From the NCBI GenBank assembly GCA_015039315.1, contig WIDE01000130.1:1-18932 (forward strand): a stretch of 18,932 nucleotides of DNA, written 5' to 3'. Positions 1 to 9,891 of this stretch are shown piece by piece (the first letter of the stretch is position 1; every line of letters starts with the position of its first letter). The stretch comes from Clavulina sp. PMI_390 (lineage: Eukaryota > Basidiomycota > Agaricomycetes > Cantharellales > Hydnaceae). The notes under the pieces are model-generated. The model did no database searches and was not told where the DNA came from. It saw nothing but the letters and a program-made list of their open reading frames with translations. The position numbers were made by a program, and so were the translations under genes.

Positions 1-282
1 CCCGCTTCATTAAAATCACACGGGCCTTTGACAAGGCAGCGATTACATAGATCCGTACTATATGCCCATGCCCCCCTATAACCTCTCCTCCCCATCTAAC
101 TTAACCCGCCCACCACTCAAAGCACACCAGACCAGACGGCTCAGACTATTCATATACAGACCCGATAGCGGTTAGCCTACAACCCATGTAATTAACACTG
201 TAGTATAGCTCCCGCCCTAGGCGCCAAGGTTGGCAGCCCGACGCGGTAAAACCGATTCTCTCTGAAGGGCCAGCGCAGGGTG

Positions 283-292
283 TTCCCACGAT
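283..292 (+). promoter_or_regulatory. Conserved upstream element TTCCCACGAT of p1
   Basis: An exact 10-base match to the element found before every p-family gene in the window. Here it overlaps the first possible ATG (291), which argues that the functional start may be the next in-frame ATG at 333. Whether it is a promoter element, a transcription start region or a 5' UTR motif cannot be told from sequence. Confidence 0.5.
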
Positions 293-1721
293 GAACCAAA
301 TAAACGGTGGCAAAACAAGCTTGCAGAGGATTATGCCTGACGACGGGCTTCATCATACAAGAGACTCTAATCCGCAGAAGATTAAAACTCTCGAGCCTTT
401 GGGGAAGCAGCTTCCTCCGGAAATATGGATTCTTGTCCTCTCGTTCCTCTTAGATCGCTCTGATGTCAAGAACTGTTCTCTCACAAACCGTACCCTTAAC
501 AAGCTATCCCTCCCTCTCATTTGGACGCGATTTACCCTTCATCTGACTCGCAGCCATCATTTCAACCTGGTGGAACATCTGTCTTGTATTGCCAATAATC
601 CCCAGAGAGCGCGATATATTTCCGCACTTCGCGTGCTTGTCCTAGAAGCCGAACTTGACGCAGATATCATGATCCCACAATCCACTACGAGCCCTGATTC
701 TCTTCCTCTGCTACCAAGATCCACATGCTCTCCCGAAACTTCTACGATCCAAGCTATCTTCTCGCTGCTGGATAACGTCAAGCAGTTATCCGTTGTTCAA
801 GTGGATCGTAGCTTGCTTTGGACATACTATCCTCACTTCACCAGCAGCCCTCCCGCGAAATCTCATCAGGAAGAAGCCGAATCTTCCCATGTCGTCGAAC
901 CTCTTGCACAAACTGTGCTAGAGATCTTGGAGGATTGGGCAGCCAAGCCAACACTACGCGAACTGAGCATTGTGAACGTTTCATGTGAGGCGTTGACTCG
1001 ATTTCTCAAAGGTCTCTCATCCCTTTCGTTTCTCTCCGTGACACCACCCACAAACGAGGCTCTCATCTGGCACAACCCTCAGCCTTTAGTTTTGCCAGCT
1101 CTGAGGACCCTCCGAACGAGCATCCACTGGGCACAGACGTTTCTCTCCTCAGTCTCACCGACACATACTCTCGTACTCTTTGACACCGAACCCTACCGCA
1201 GAAACTTTGTTACCGGTAGTCGGCTGAGGCAGCTACCGAGTCTTGTCAGAATTTTGCAGGTCGAAGAGACAAGTTTATCCCAACTCGCACTGATGATGAT
1301 GGACCTTAAGCGTAGCGGACCGCGTCCCAACCTAAGTGTCATCATTAGTTCTTGTCGCACACTGGAAGAACAAACTCTGCATGTCGAGGAGCTGCCTATT
1401 CATGAATTACATCCTTCATTTTATCCGCATGCCTCTATACACACTTGTGTACTGCGTGTGACCCACTATTCCCATGTCCTCTGGACGAGCCCAGAGATTC
1501 CTCGTGCATTTGCGCGTAAGCTGGCAAGCAAGTTGGCGAAACTTGAAGGTCGTACCCCGCTCCCAAGGGTTATAGTAGAGTTGGGAATACTGGGAACGCC
1601 CGATTTTATCTGTTGGATTTTTACCATGGAATCCAGAGATTTCTGGACATTCCAGAAGGAAGTTGATCCAGTCCAAGACGCGATCGAGCGAGAGGATCGT
1701 TTGTACCTGACCCGCATATGA
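291..1721 (+). CDS. F-box-like protein, p family member 1 (p1)
   Basis: Single open frame of 476 codons with no intron. Residues about 41-85 form an F-box-like motif (LPPEIW, then DRSDVKNCSLTNR, then LPLIWTRFTLHL), the Skp1-binding module of SCF ubiquitin ligase receptors. The middle (about 150-260) has weak leucine-rich character. The C-terminus holds the family box GTPDFICWIFTMES followed by an acidic tail ending YLTRI. The same architecture recurs at 5951, 9892, 13495, 15320 and 18772. The start is uncertain: ATG 291 lies inside the conserved upstream element, while ATG 333 aligns better with the internal or start methionines of the paralogues and would give 462 residues. No m-family partner lies upstream. 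SCF role is inferred from the F-box; the substrate is unknown. Confidence 0.85.
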   Translation: MNQINGGKTSLQRIMPDDGLHHTRDSNPQKIKTLEPLGKQLPPEIWILVLSFLLDRSDVKNCSLTNRTLNKLSLPLIWTRFTLHLTRSHHFNLVEHLSCIANNPQRARYISALRVLVLEAELDADIMIPQSTTSPDSLPLLPRSTCSPETSTIQAIFSLLDNVKQLSVVQVDRSLLWTYYPHFTSSPPAKSHQEEAESSHVVEPLAQTVLEILEDWAAKPTLRELSIVNVSCEALTRFLKGLSSLSFLSVTPPTNEALIWHNPQPLVLPALRTLRTSIHWAQTFLSSVSPTHTLVLFDTEPYRRNFVTGSRLRQLPSLVRILQVEETSLSQLALMMMDLKRSGPRPNLSVIISSCRTLEEQTLHVEELPIHELHPSFYPHASIHTCVLRVTHYSHVLWTSPEIPRAFARKLASKLAKLEGRTPLPRVIVELGILGTPDFICWIFTMESRDFWTFQKEVDPVQDAIEREDRLYLTRI

Positions 1722-2303
1722 TGATCCCCCCGTGCATTACGTTGGAACGAGCGGGGAGTAACAGTGATGCATTCTTGGGAATTCCGTCATCGCAATCATT
1801 CTCGCTTTGCCGCACTTTGTTGACACTTCAAGACAGGTGCAAAGCAATGCGTTTTATTGAAAGAGGAAAGCGATGTGTGGCATATATGGACATCTTGTAT
1901 CAGTGAAGTGTATACAATTCAACCTGCCCAAGATTTGCCGATTGGTCAGAAACCTTAGCCTCGCCCTGAAGAGCGCTCTTGTGGTCGTTGCTCTTGTCAT
2001 CATTATGGTGTACTCGTGGGAGAGAGCGATGCTAAATGAGCTTAGGATGACAAACGCACTTTGACAAAGCAGAATTCCTGTCACGTGCAGAGGCACAGCA
2101 AAGACGCAGTCCTTGCAGCCAAGTGCTTTCGTTTATAAGGCTAGAAGATATTTCCAAGTACCGTAGGTGACAAAAACTTTCTTCGCCCCTTGTTATATTG
2201 CTCTCAACTCCCTATATGGTACGCCTACACCCTCGTCATTCTGCTCTGGAACTTTCTTTTAGACGCTCAGTCCGTGTTGAAGACGCAGGCCCCATTTCCC
2301 CTG
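1722..2303. other. Intergenic region between p1 and the F-box/LRR gene
   Basis: No reading frame here looks coding: short frames of about 60-80 codons occur on both strands without family resemblance. It presumably holds the 3' UTR of p1 and the promoter of the next gene. No AATAAA signal is seen near the p1 stop. Confidence 0.5.
2132..2137 (+). promoter_or_regulatory. Possible TATA-like box (TTTATA)
   Basis: A TTTATAAGG stretch lies about 170 bases before the proposed ATG at 2304. It fits a fungal TATA element if the 5' UTR is roughly 140 bases, but a short A/T motif like this is expected by chance. Confidence 0.2.
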
Positions 2304-3540
2304 ATGAAAACTGGAGGAGAAGCTACGACAGAACAAATTGGTCACCTTGACTCCTTTTATGAAGTATTCGTATGTCTTGATACCATGATGTCACTGTGTA
2401 CAGCCATACTGATGCTGCAGCCTAAATCGCTTTTTTTGGTCTACTTAGGCTGCATGCAACCTTCCTCTTGAGATAATGGGATATATTGCTGGATATGCGG
2501 ATCTCAGCTCGCTCAAAAATCTCTCACTTGCTTCTCGCTCGCTGAAAAACGAGGCTGCTCGATATTTGTGGCAGACTGTTCTGTTTGAGAGCTCCCACCC
2601 TGAGCGCTTCTTCATCATGCAGCGATATGTTAAGATTATTAGAAACGTTCAACTACGTTTCAATTGTGAAGCCAAACAATATGGCAAAGAAGACTTTCCT
2701 CGATGCGAAAGGATGCTATCCATACTTTTTACGCTCCCGCGTCTTCAATCACTCCACCTCCTCGTCCATGTACCGTTCCATGACCACAAGGAGGAATGCC
2801 GGATCTTTCAATATTTCTTGGGGGTAGACTTCTTGCGCTGCCGTTCAGTACGGCGTCTGACCTTGACCGGAGAATTGTATCACGCTCATCAGCAAGACTT
2901 GATTGCTAAGCTCCTCTTCCAACTCCCAAACCTCTCGGTTCTCGATTTGACTAGAGTCCATCGGGCTCATATAGGACAGTTCAAGCCGGGAATGCTGCCA
3001 CGCCTTGTCCGGCTCTATACTGCTGCCAAAGAGGATTTATCAGCAGCCGTTGGGTCCCCGCTTGAACACCTTAGCTTTTCATGTGGCAGGGTCGACATGG
3101 AAAACCTTGAGATCCTAATTTCCCTTATGACTACATCTCTCGCGTCCCTGAGAAGTATTCAAATATCTGCTTCCGGAACGCTAGAGACCTTGAACCATAT
3201 ATTCAAGTGTGTTTCGAGTTTACCCGGGCTATTACAATTACACATCGAGTATTACCTTCTCCATGCTTTCCTGCCCTTGAGACATGTGGCATCAATCCTA
3301 TCAGCAATTGAACGCACAAAGTCAAATGGTGGACTGGGACAACTTTCCGAACTCGCCTTCATCAGTCCTCCTTTCGAGAGAGAAGCCGGCAAGCACTTCA
3401 TTCCCGGATGCTTTGGAATCCTTGATGAGACCCTCCATCTGATGGAGATACGCCAGATGCGGGAGAACGATCGAGCCTCCGAGAAGGTTATTCGCGTTTT
3501 CCGAGATAGGTACGTTCATTCAGTCATTTTCGCCTCGTAG
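2304..3540 (+). CDS. F-box protein with leucine-rich-repeat-like body
   Basis: Proposed model: exon 1 2304-2369, intron 2370-2448 (79 nt), exon 2 2449-3540, giving 385 residues. The intron has a GTATGT donor, CTGAT branch-like sequences and a pyrimidine-rich acceptor ending CTTAG. Splicing is in phase 0, removes an in-frame TAG at 2446, and restores the F-box opening LPLEIMGYIAGY that a start at 2476 would cut off. The F-box continues DLSSLKNLSLASRS to about residue 65. The remainder has repeated leucine-spaced segments (LPRLQSLHLL, VRRLTLTG, LPNLSVLDLT, LEHLSFS, LASLRSIQIS), as in F-box/LRR substrate receptors. It is not related to the p or m families beyond the F-box. A GTACGT donor at 3510 with a TTTAG acceptor ending at 3614 allows an alternative last exon (end about 3661). 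Substrate unknown. Confidence 0.75.
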
Positions 3541-4030
3541 TATCATGAGTTCCTCACCGTTTCTGTGTCTCCATGGGTAGTGCTGGAGATATAATCTTCC
3601 CTACTTCTGTTTAGACTGGGCTCAGATCAAATCTTTGTACAATGCCTTTTGGGAGTGACATGATGATTGACCAAGCGATGGCACAGACTCAGCTCCTGAG
3701 AGGTCTACCGAAGCTACCGAAGCGTTCTGAGACTGTCCAAATTTGGCAGAGCCGGTCGAGCTTTTCTCAAATCAACTGCCTCCAAGATCTCGGATACGTC
3801 GCGGGTGAGACGTGCGGAACCCTTTGTAAATAGTTGTGGTAATGAGGCTACGCATAAAACCAATAAACCGATAATTTAATGTTTGCGGTAAATTTTCAAC
3901 AGCTCAGGACTCCAAAATGCATAAACGCTGCTCCAAACACCTGAGTAATGTAGAAGGCGATCGTTTAATGCTGGCAACTATTGAGAAAGCGAACATTTTG
4001 GTGAACGTGTAAAAGAGAAAACGTCCAGGC
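3541..4030. other. Intergenic region between the F-box/LRR gene and m1 (tail-to-tail)
   Basis: It contains the possible alternative terminal exon of the upstream gene (3615-3661) and the 3' UTRs of two convergent genes. An ATTAAA on the minus strand near 3964-3969 could be the polyadenylation signal of m1. The frame at 3642-3833 has no family resemblance and is not called. Confidence 0.4.
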
Positions 4031-5831
4031 TTACGTAGCATGCACCGTCACGAAATGGCCAGGAGCCTTGAAGCTTCTATCATCCAAACACACAATCCCG
4101 ACGAGCTGTGTGTTTGGCTCATCCCCGGGAAATTCTTCCTGTAATATTGCTGCGCCTGAGACAAAGCACAGGAGGCCCATCTTGCCGATATATGGGAACG
4201 GAAGAAGTTGTCGTCGTTTAATCGGTTCACCCAAAGTGCCGTCTTCGGCGAAGGGGAAGAAACGAACACCCAGAGGCTCCTCTTTAGCGTCCAGCAGCGC
4301 TAAGCAGTCGAGGATGAGCATCCCACCACCTGGATCAGCCACAAGCGCTGCCTGGCGATATTCGGAATCCTCGTAAGGGAGGGATACTTGGAGTACCTGA
4401 ACCGAGTAACATGGGGCAGCCGCACCATGCAGCGAGAGAATAATCAACAGGTCTCCACCGGCCCCAGCCGGCCGCCTTGTGTGGAGCACCACGGTACCAG
4501 ATTGGAGCGATGGAGGTTTCCATTTATCGAGCATGACCAAGTTGGACCAACCAATCCTGTCAAATTGGTTCAGGAAAGGATGTGAAATGACCGCAGCCGG
4601 TCGCGCGGGGATGTAAGACTCGTCGGTGCCCACAGGGTAAAGTTTGGGAATCTCTAGGATCAGGATTCCCTTCAACATGTAAGGGAAAATGTAAAGGTAG
4701 GGTGGTATCGCTGTGAATGTGAAACCCAAGCCGTTTGCCTAATGGTAGGTTTTAGATACGTCGTAGAATGAATTGAGGACGAAGTGGATTCCGTACCCAC
4801 TCATGCTTCTCAGAGTCAATAGTTCCTATGAGATTATTCCTCCAATCCCATATGGTGATAGACTCTATAGTGTCAAAGATCATATAGTCTCCATAAAATT
4901 CTCCATCCCGAAAGAAAAAGTGCTCGATATATCGAGGGTCGTGGTTTAATCGAGCGATGCATTTGATAAGTGGCAAGGCGGCATTGTTTTCCCAGCTCAA
5001 ACTGAGGATTTCATGGAATGCAATGTTGCTGATGCAAGGTGTCATGCCCAACGGCTAGCCGCACCTGATCATGAATGGTGAAGAACTTACTCGTCCCATC
5101 CCCACAGCGTGCATGCGAGGTACACAGCCTCCGGCCCATTAAACTGAGGCCTTAACCACTTTCCACCCTTTGGCATCGATCCTTTCCAGGTAAAGCATGT
5201 AGAGGGCTGCAATGGGGAGCCATCGGAGTCTGATGCTAGACAATCCCAACAGAACAGATGAGTGCATGAATTGCCATTATCTATGATGCCAGATAGGATC
5301 CACCGGCCCCCGGGGAGCAGGAAAGGGTCCATATAGTCAAGGTCTAATGTTGTATGTGTGTGATCAAAAGATCCATCGTTGAGAAACGGTCCGTAGTCGA
5401 GGGTGTATTGATAAAGCGTCGCATGAAGAGGCTGTTTAGGGTCTCGGAAGCCTTTAAGAAGACGATGTGGGCGGGTAGAGATCCGCTTCATATCTTCTAT
5501 CGAGACTTCAGGGAAGGAGTGTGGGGCGATACAATGTTCGGCAGTGATGTTGTGTAGGGCACGACGCCAGATGTGAGCGTCATTCCCGACGGCCTCCTGG
5601 AACGCTTTACATGTCTAAAGCGAGGGATTTGATCGCGATGAGATTTGGGAGTATTTTTTTCTTCCTTGTAAACGATTTTCACTACAATTGGCGCAAGAAC
5701 CAACATACCCAACTGAGGTAGAGTGTTGACAGTGGATCAAGCCATGAAACGATGGCAAAAGTTATATCAAGATTGATTCTTTGGAGCCAAGTTGGGCCAC
5801 TTCGAGACGTGATATCCTGACTGTTATTCAT
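4031..5831 (-). CDS. F-box protein with propeller-like repeats, m family member 1 (m1)
   Basis: Four exons on the minus strand: 5831-5709, 5614-5091, 5028-4797, 4738-4031, giving 528 residues. Introns are 94, 62 and 58 nt, in phases 0, 2 and 0, with donors GTATGT, GTAAGT and GTACGG. The F-box spans residues about 14-62 (INLDITFAIVSWLDPLSTLYLSW, joined to TCKAFQEAVGND and IWRRAL); intron 1 cuts it at residue 41. The body has propeller-like segments: LLPGGRWILSG with LFCWD; GDYMIFDTIESITIWDWR; and GGMLILDCLALL, suggesting a WD-like beta-propeller that would bind a substrate. The ATG at 5831 is followed directly by the conserved pattern, as in m2 and m3. Head-to-head with p2, 119 bp between starts. 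An SCF receptor role is inferred. Confidence 0.85.
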
Positions 5832-5950
5832 TGAGGTTATCTGGAGCTGGATATCTCGAACGGTGCTGGCATACTTTGCGGTGGAGTAATTTGCTCAAGC
5901 ATTTCCCACGATCAGCTCGCACGCAAACAAGCAGACGTCTTTGGCGAACT
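5832..5950. promoter_or_regulatory. Shared divergent promoter of m1 and p2
   Basis: The 119 bp between the two start codons must hold the 5' leaders and core promoters of both genes. There is no clear TATA box. It contains the TTCCCACGAT element at 5903-5912, then an ACAAACAAGC-like stretch also seen before p5 and p6. Co-regulation of the two genes is inferred from the layout. Confidence 0.6.
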
Positions 5951-7348
5951 ATGTCCATGCCCCACCAGCTCGAGTTTATGGATCCCCCTGAAGTACAGAC
6001 ACCAGCACATGCAGAGTCTTGCAAGCGGCAATTTCCACCCGAAATATGGGTCATCGTATTGTCATTTATCCCAGATCGTTCAGACCTCAAGAGGTGTTCC
6101 CTCACAAACCATCTCATCAACCACCTTACCCTCCCTCTCATTTGGACGCGTTTCACGCTTCATCTCACTCGCAGCTATCCTTCCGATATATCAGAGCACC
6201 TCTCTTCTATCATTAACCATCCCAAGAGAGCGCAATACATTTCGGTGTTGCGTGTACTTTTCCTGGAACCAGAGCTTGAAACGGATACCACCATGGCACC
6301 ATCCAATATGGGTTCCCCTCCGCTTATGGGAGCCTCTATGATAACACATTCTACCATCACTTCTATGATCGAGGCTATCTTTTCACTTTTGGACAATGTC
6401 GAATACTTGAGTGTCATTCAACTTGATCGTGGCACCGTTGAAACGTATTATCCTCACGTTTTCAGCATTGCTGCTGAGGGCTCCGATCACGAAATATACA
6501 CAGGCCGCCAGTTTGGTGAACCTCTTGCGCACATTGTACTAAGAACCTTGGAGAATTGGCTACCAAAGTCAAAAATATGCACTTTGAGCACTGTCAACGT
6601 CTCGTTTGACGCATTGGCTCGCCTTCTCAAAGCTCCTTCTTCTCTCTCGTCTCTCTCAATGAACCCTCCTCCAAACGATTCCCTCCAATTGGATAATTCC
6701 CATCCCCCGGCTCTCCCAACTCTCAGAAGCCTACGAACCAGCATCCGCTGGGCGCGAGCGTTCCTGTCCTCTACTCCCCCGACACACTCATTGGTGCTAC
6801 TTGGTGCCGCACCCTATAACGATAACCTGATCCTTATCAATGGCATAGTGAAACTCCCATGGTCTGTAAAGATATTGGAGGGGGAAAATATGAGTCTATA
6901 CTACCTCACAAAGATAGCGCGAACTATCAAGCTTAGGGGGTTGGGCCCCAACATTCAAGCCATTGTACACTCTTCTCATGTACTAGAGAACAGAGAGTCT
7001 TTAGAAAAAACGGCACGAATTATCAGGATATTATATCACTCGCTTGACATAAGCCAGCCCACACCCACATTTGTGTTGCGGGTGACGAACTGTCCCGACG
7101 AGCTCAGGACGGGTTCAGACCTGGCAGAGGCATTTGCTCATGACCTTGCGAACGGTAGGATGGGTGTGTTTGAGAGTCGTTCATCGCCTCCAAGAATCAT
7201 ACTGGAGTTGGGGGCGCTGGGAACGCCCGACTTTGCGTGTTGGATATTCACTATGGAATCCACGGATCGCTGGGCATTCCAGAGCGAAATCAATACAATC
7301 GAGGACGTCGCTGCGCGGGAGGATTTACTGTACCTAACCCAGCCCTGA
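5951..7348 (+). CDS. F-box-like protein, p family member 2 (p2)
   Basis: Intronless, 465 residues from ATG 5951 (MSMPHQLEF). The frame stays open upstream to 5831 but has no ATG there; 5951 aligns with the ATGTCC starts of p3 and p4. The F-box is at residues about 28-72 (FPPEIW, DRSDLKRCSLTNH, LPLIWTRFTLHL). Next come a conserved segment with KRAQYISVLRVLFLEPEL, a variable Ser/Thr-rich stretch, IFSLLDNVEYLSVIQLDRG, a weak LRR-like centre, and the C-terminal box GTPDFACWIFTMES. It is paired head-to-head with m1. An F-box suggests an SCF adaptor; what the C-terminal box does is unknown. Confidence 0.87.
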   Translation: MSMPHQLEFMDPPEVQTPAHAESCKRQFPPEIWVIVLSFIPDRSDLKRCSLTNHLINHLTLPLIWTRFTLHLTRSYPSDISEHLSSIINHPKRAQYISVLRVLFLEPELETDTTMAPSNMGSPPLMGASMITHSTITSMIEAIFSLLDNVEYLSVIQLDRGTVETYYPHVFSIAAEGSDHEIYTGRQFGEPLAHIVLRTLENWLPKSKICTLSTVNVSFDALARLLKAPSSLSSLSMNPPPNDSLQLDNSHPPALPTLRSLRTSIRWARAFLSSTPPTHSLVLLGAAPYNDNLILINGIVKLPWSVKILEGENMSLYYLTKIARTIKLRGLGPNIQAIVHSSHVLENRESLEKTARIIRILYHSLDISQPTPTFVLRVTNCPDELRTGSDLAEAFAHDLANGRMGVFESRSSPPRIILELGALGTPDFACWIFTMESTDRWAFQSEINTIEDVAAREDLLYLTQP

Positions 7349-8024
7349 TCGCCTCCTGTGCCTTATGTCGTGGATGAACTAGGTGCGTTCGTTGTGGGAT
7401 CCAGACAGCAGCTGCATTTCAGGCTCATTTCATGTTAATTGACTTTCTTGATATGTTGCGCCATACATGACCTCAGATTCAATTATTCACGAATAAAGAT
7501 ATATCCTTTCCTTATTTGAGCTTTACGGTCACAATCCCCCAACAAATTATTGATAGGATCAGCGTCTCTGTTTCACAACGCGACCAAGGAGCTATCTGCT
7601 GGTAGTAACAATCCACATTGAGGAACTCGGTGCCCATTCTCTCCCACAATTCAGCGGTGATAACGTGTTAATTTCGAGAGTGGAGGCTCAGCCCGATATA
7701 CTGACTGATAGAATAGCACGCGGTGATCGTGGTCGTATTCTTCCCTAGGCATAACAGTGACCTGGCCTACCCTCGCTTCGACTCGCCTTCCCAACAGGTC
7801 GAATTGGCGAGGAACGAATGTGGTTGGACCAAAATATGGAGGGGCTCTTGTGCATTGACGGAACCGATGTTACAACGGCATATCTCTGCGCTGAAGGATC
7901 TATGGCTAAATAATACAAGCACGCGTGTTGGTAACTACGGAGGAAGAAACGCCCGAAAAAGACCCCAGACGTGCGGATATGTATAAAGAGGAAGTGCTCG
8001 GGCCTAAGTGGCTCGGATATGCCA
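7349..8024. other. Convergent intergenic region between p2 and m2
   Basis: This 676-bp stretch separates two tandem modules. It holds the 3' UTRs of p2 and m2. Short frames on both strands show no resemblance to the neighbouring families. It is about twice as long as the equivalent gap between p3 and m3 (345 bp), so the module boundaries are not identical. Confidence 0.5.
7492..7497 (+). terminator. Probable polyadenylation signal AATAAA of p2
   Basis: An exact AATAAA 144 bases after the p2 stop codon, on the coding strand, in A/T-rich sequence. The position is reasonable for a fungal 3' UTR, though fungal signals are often degenerate. Confidence 0.4.
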
Positions 8025-9803
8025 TCATGCAGCGACCAAATTTTTGAAGCTCCGCCAGTCAAAACGAGCAATCCCGACAAGCTGCGTATTTGGTTCAGCC
8101 CCATGACATTCCTCTTTCAGTATAGCTGTGCCTGAGACAAGGCAAAGTGGGTCCATTTTCCCAACGTAGGGGAAAGGTACAAAATGTCGCCGCTTAATTG
8201 GCTCGCCCAGTGTGCCATCATTGGTGAAAGGAAAGAAGCGAAAATCCAAAGGCTCCTCTTTGACTTTCAGAGACGCCAAGCAGTCTAGGAGGAGCATTCC
8301 ACCTCCCGGACCGTTCACCAGTGACGCACAGGCGTACTCGGAGTCATTGTAAGGGAGGAATGAGTCGAGTTGTTCACGCGAACAAGATGGAGCATCTGTG
8401 GCGTGAAGCGAGAGTACATGAAATAAGTTTCCACCCATCTCAGGGCGTCGTCTGGAGTGAAGCACCACGATCCCTGAGCGGAGAGATGGGGGCTTCCATC
8501 GGTCAAGAACAATCACGCTTGACCAGGACAGGCCGTCAATATCGTGGGAGAGGAAGGGGTGGGGAGTGACGGAAGCTGGTAGGATGGGCTTGTACGACTC
8601 ATTGGTACCTACGGGATAGAGCTTTGGGATCTCCAAGATCAAAATCTCCCTCAATTTGTGAGGGAAGATGTAGACGTAAGGTGGCATCGCGGCGAACACG
8701 AATCCTGAACCATCTGCCTGGAGAAACAGGTCAAGATGAGGTTATCGCGGCAAGGAGACGGACTCCTTACCCACTCATGCTCCTCAGAGTTGATGCCCCC
8801 GATGGTATTCTCTTTCCAATTCCATATGGCGATGGATTCGATGGTGTCAAAAATCATGTAATCGCCGTGAAGTTCCCCGTCCCGGAAGAAATGACGCTCT
8901 ATGTATCGAGAATCATGATCTAATCGAGCCATGCATTGGATGAGCGGCACGGCAGAATCCGTGCCCCAACTTAAGTGAAGGATGTAGTGGGTTATACTAG
9001 TGCTAGAGAAACAAGTCAGCTGTGTGGTTAGGTTCGCTTAGTCATGTATGGTGATGAACTTACTCGTCCCATCCCCATAGGGTGCAGGCAAGGCATACAG
9101 TGTTCGGTGTATAGAATTGGGTCTTTAGCCATTTTCCACTTTTCGGTATCGAACCTTTCCAGGTAAAGAATGCCGCAGGTTGCAATGGAGAGCCATCTGA
9201 GTGTGGTGACAGGCAATCCCAACATAACAGATGAGTGCTTGATTTATCGTTATCTACGATTCCAGAGAGGATCCACCTGCCTCCAGGGAGCAGGAAAGGG
9301 TCCATGTAGTCGAGGTCAAATAGGATATCCGGATTGTCGGACGATCCATTGTTGAGAAACGTTCCGTAATCGAGAGTGTGCTGCTCAAATGACACATGAA
9401 GTGACCCTTTGGGGTCCCGAAATCCTTCGATAAGACGGCTTGGACGAATGGAGATTCGTTTCATATCTTGTATTGAGGGTTTAAGGAAGGAGTGTGGGGA
9501 GATACAATGCTCGGCAGTGATGTTGCGCAAGGCGCGACGCCACACCAGGATATCATTCCCGATGGCCTCCTGGAATGTTTTACATACCTAGAAGCGGGAA
9601 ATTGGCCGAATTTTCTTTCAGACTTGTGTTCCTTCCCTTCAGGAAAAGCCACTGGAGGCCGCAAAGCTTCAACGTACCCAACTGAGAAAGAGCGTGGACA
9701 GAGGGTCGAGCCAGGAAACGATGGCAAAGGTGATGTCAAGATTTATTTTTTGGAGCCAGAGAGGGTTAGATGAAGGAGTGATTTCCAGATTACTACTATC
9801 CAT
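8025..9803 (-). CDS. F-box protein with propeller-like repeats, m family member 2 (m2)
   Basis: Four exons: 9803-9678, 9587-9064, 9002-8771, 8717-8025, giving 524 residues. Introns are 90, 61 and 53 nt, in phases 0, 2 and 0 as in m1 and m3; donors GTACGT, GTAAGT and GTAAGG. Exons 2 (524 nt) and 3 (232 nt) match m1 exactly in length. The F-box (INLDITFAIVSWLDPLSTLFLSW, joined to VCKTFQEAIGND) occupies about residues 18-63. Body segments include LLPGGRWILSGIVDN with LLCWD, GDYMIFDTIESIAIWNWK and GGGMLLLDCLASL, consistent with beta-propeller blades. An in-frame upstream ATG at 9893 could add 30 residues, but m3 lacks it in frame, so 9803 is preferred. Divergent from p3 with 88 bp between starts. 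Confidence 0.86.
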
Positions 9804-9891
9804 CGTGACTGGCCAGACTTGGTATGAAGCAACCACACAGAAAGAGCTGCAGCGCAAAGAGTTCCCACGATGAGCGAACAACAACCAAACC
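9804..9891. promoter_or_regulatory. Shared divergent promoter of m2 and p3
   Basis: Only 88 bp separate the two starts. The TTCCCACGAT element is at 9862-9871, 20 bases before the p3 ATG. No TATA box is seen. Both 5' leaders must overlap or be very short, which makes coordinated or mutually exclusive transcription likely (inference). Confidence 0.6.

Noticed and set aside
1..290. Remnant of an m-family gene upstream of p1
   Set aside because: No F-box or propeller-like segment could be found on the minus strand in these 290 bases, although the window edge limits the view.
3642..3833. 63-codon plus-strand frame after the F-box/LRR gene
   Set aside because: Short, low-complexity in content, no domain, and its first part may be the alternative last exon of the preceding gene in another frame.
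5831..5950. Longer p2 protein starting at 5831
   Set aside because: The upstream part of the frame starts with TTG, not ATG, and runs through the shared promoter; ATG 5951 matches p3 and p4.
7723..8104. Frames on both strands between p2 and m2
   Set aside because: They overlap each other and the m2 terminal exon on the opposite or shifted frame, and show no family pattern.
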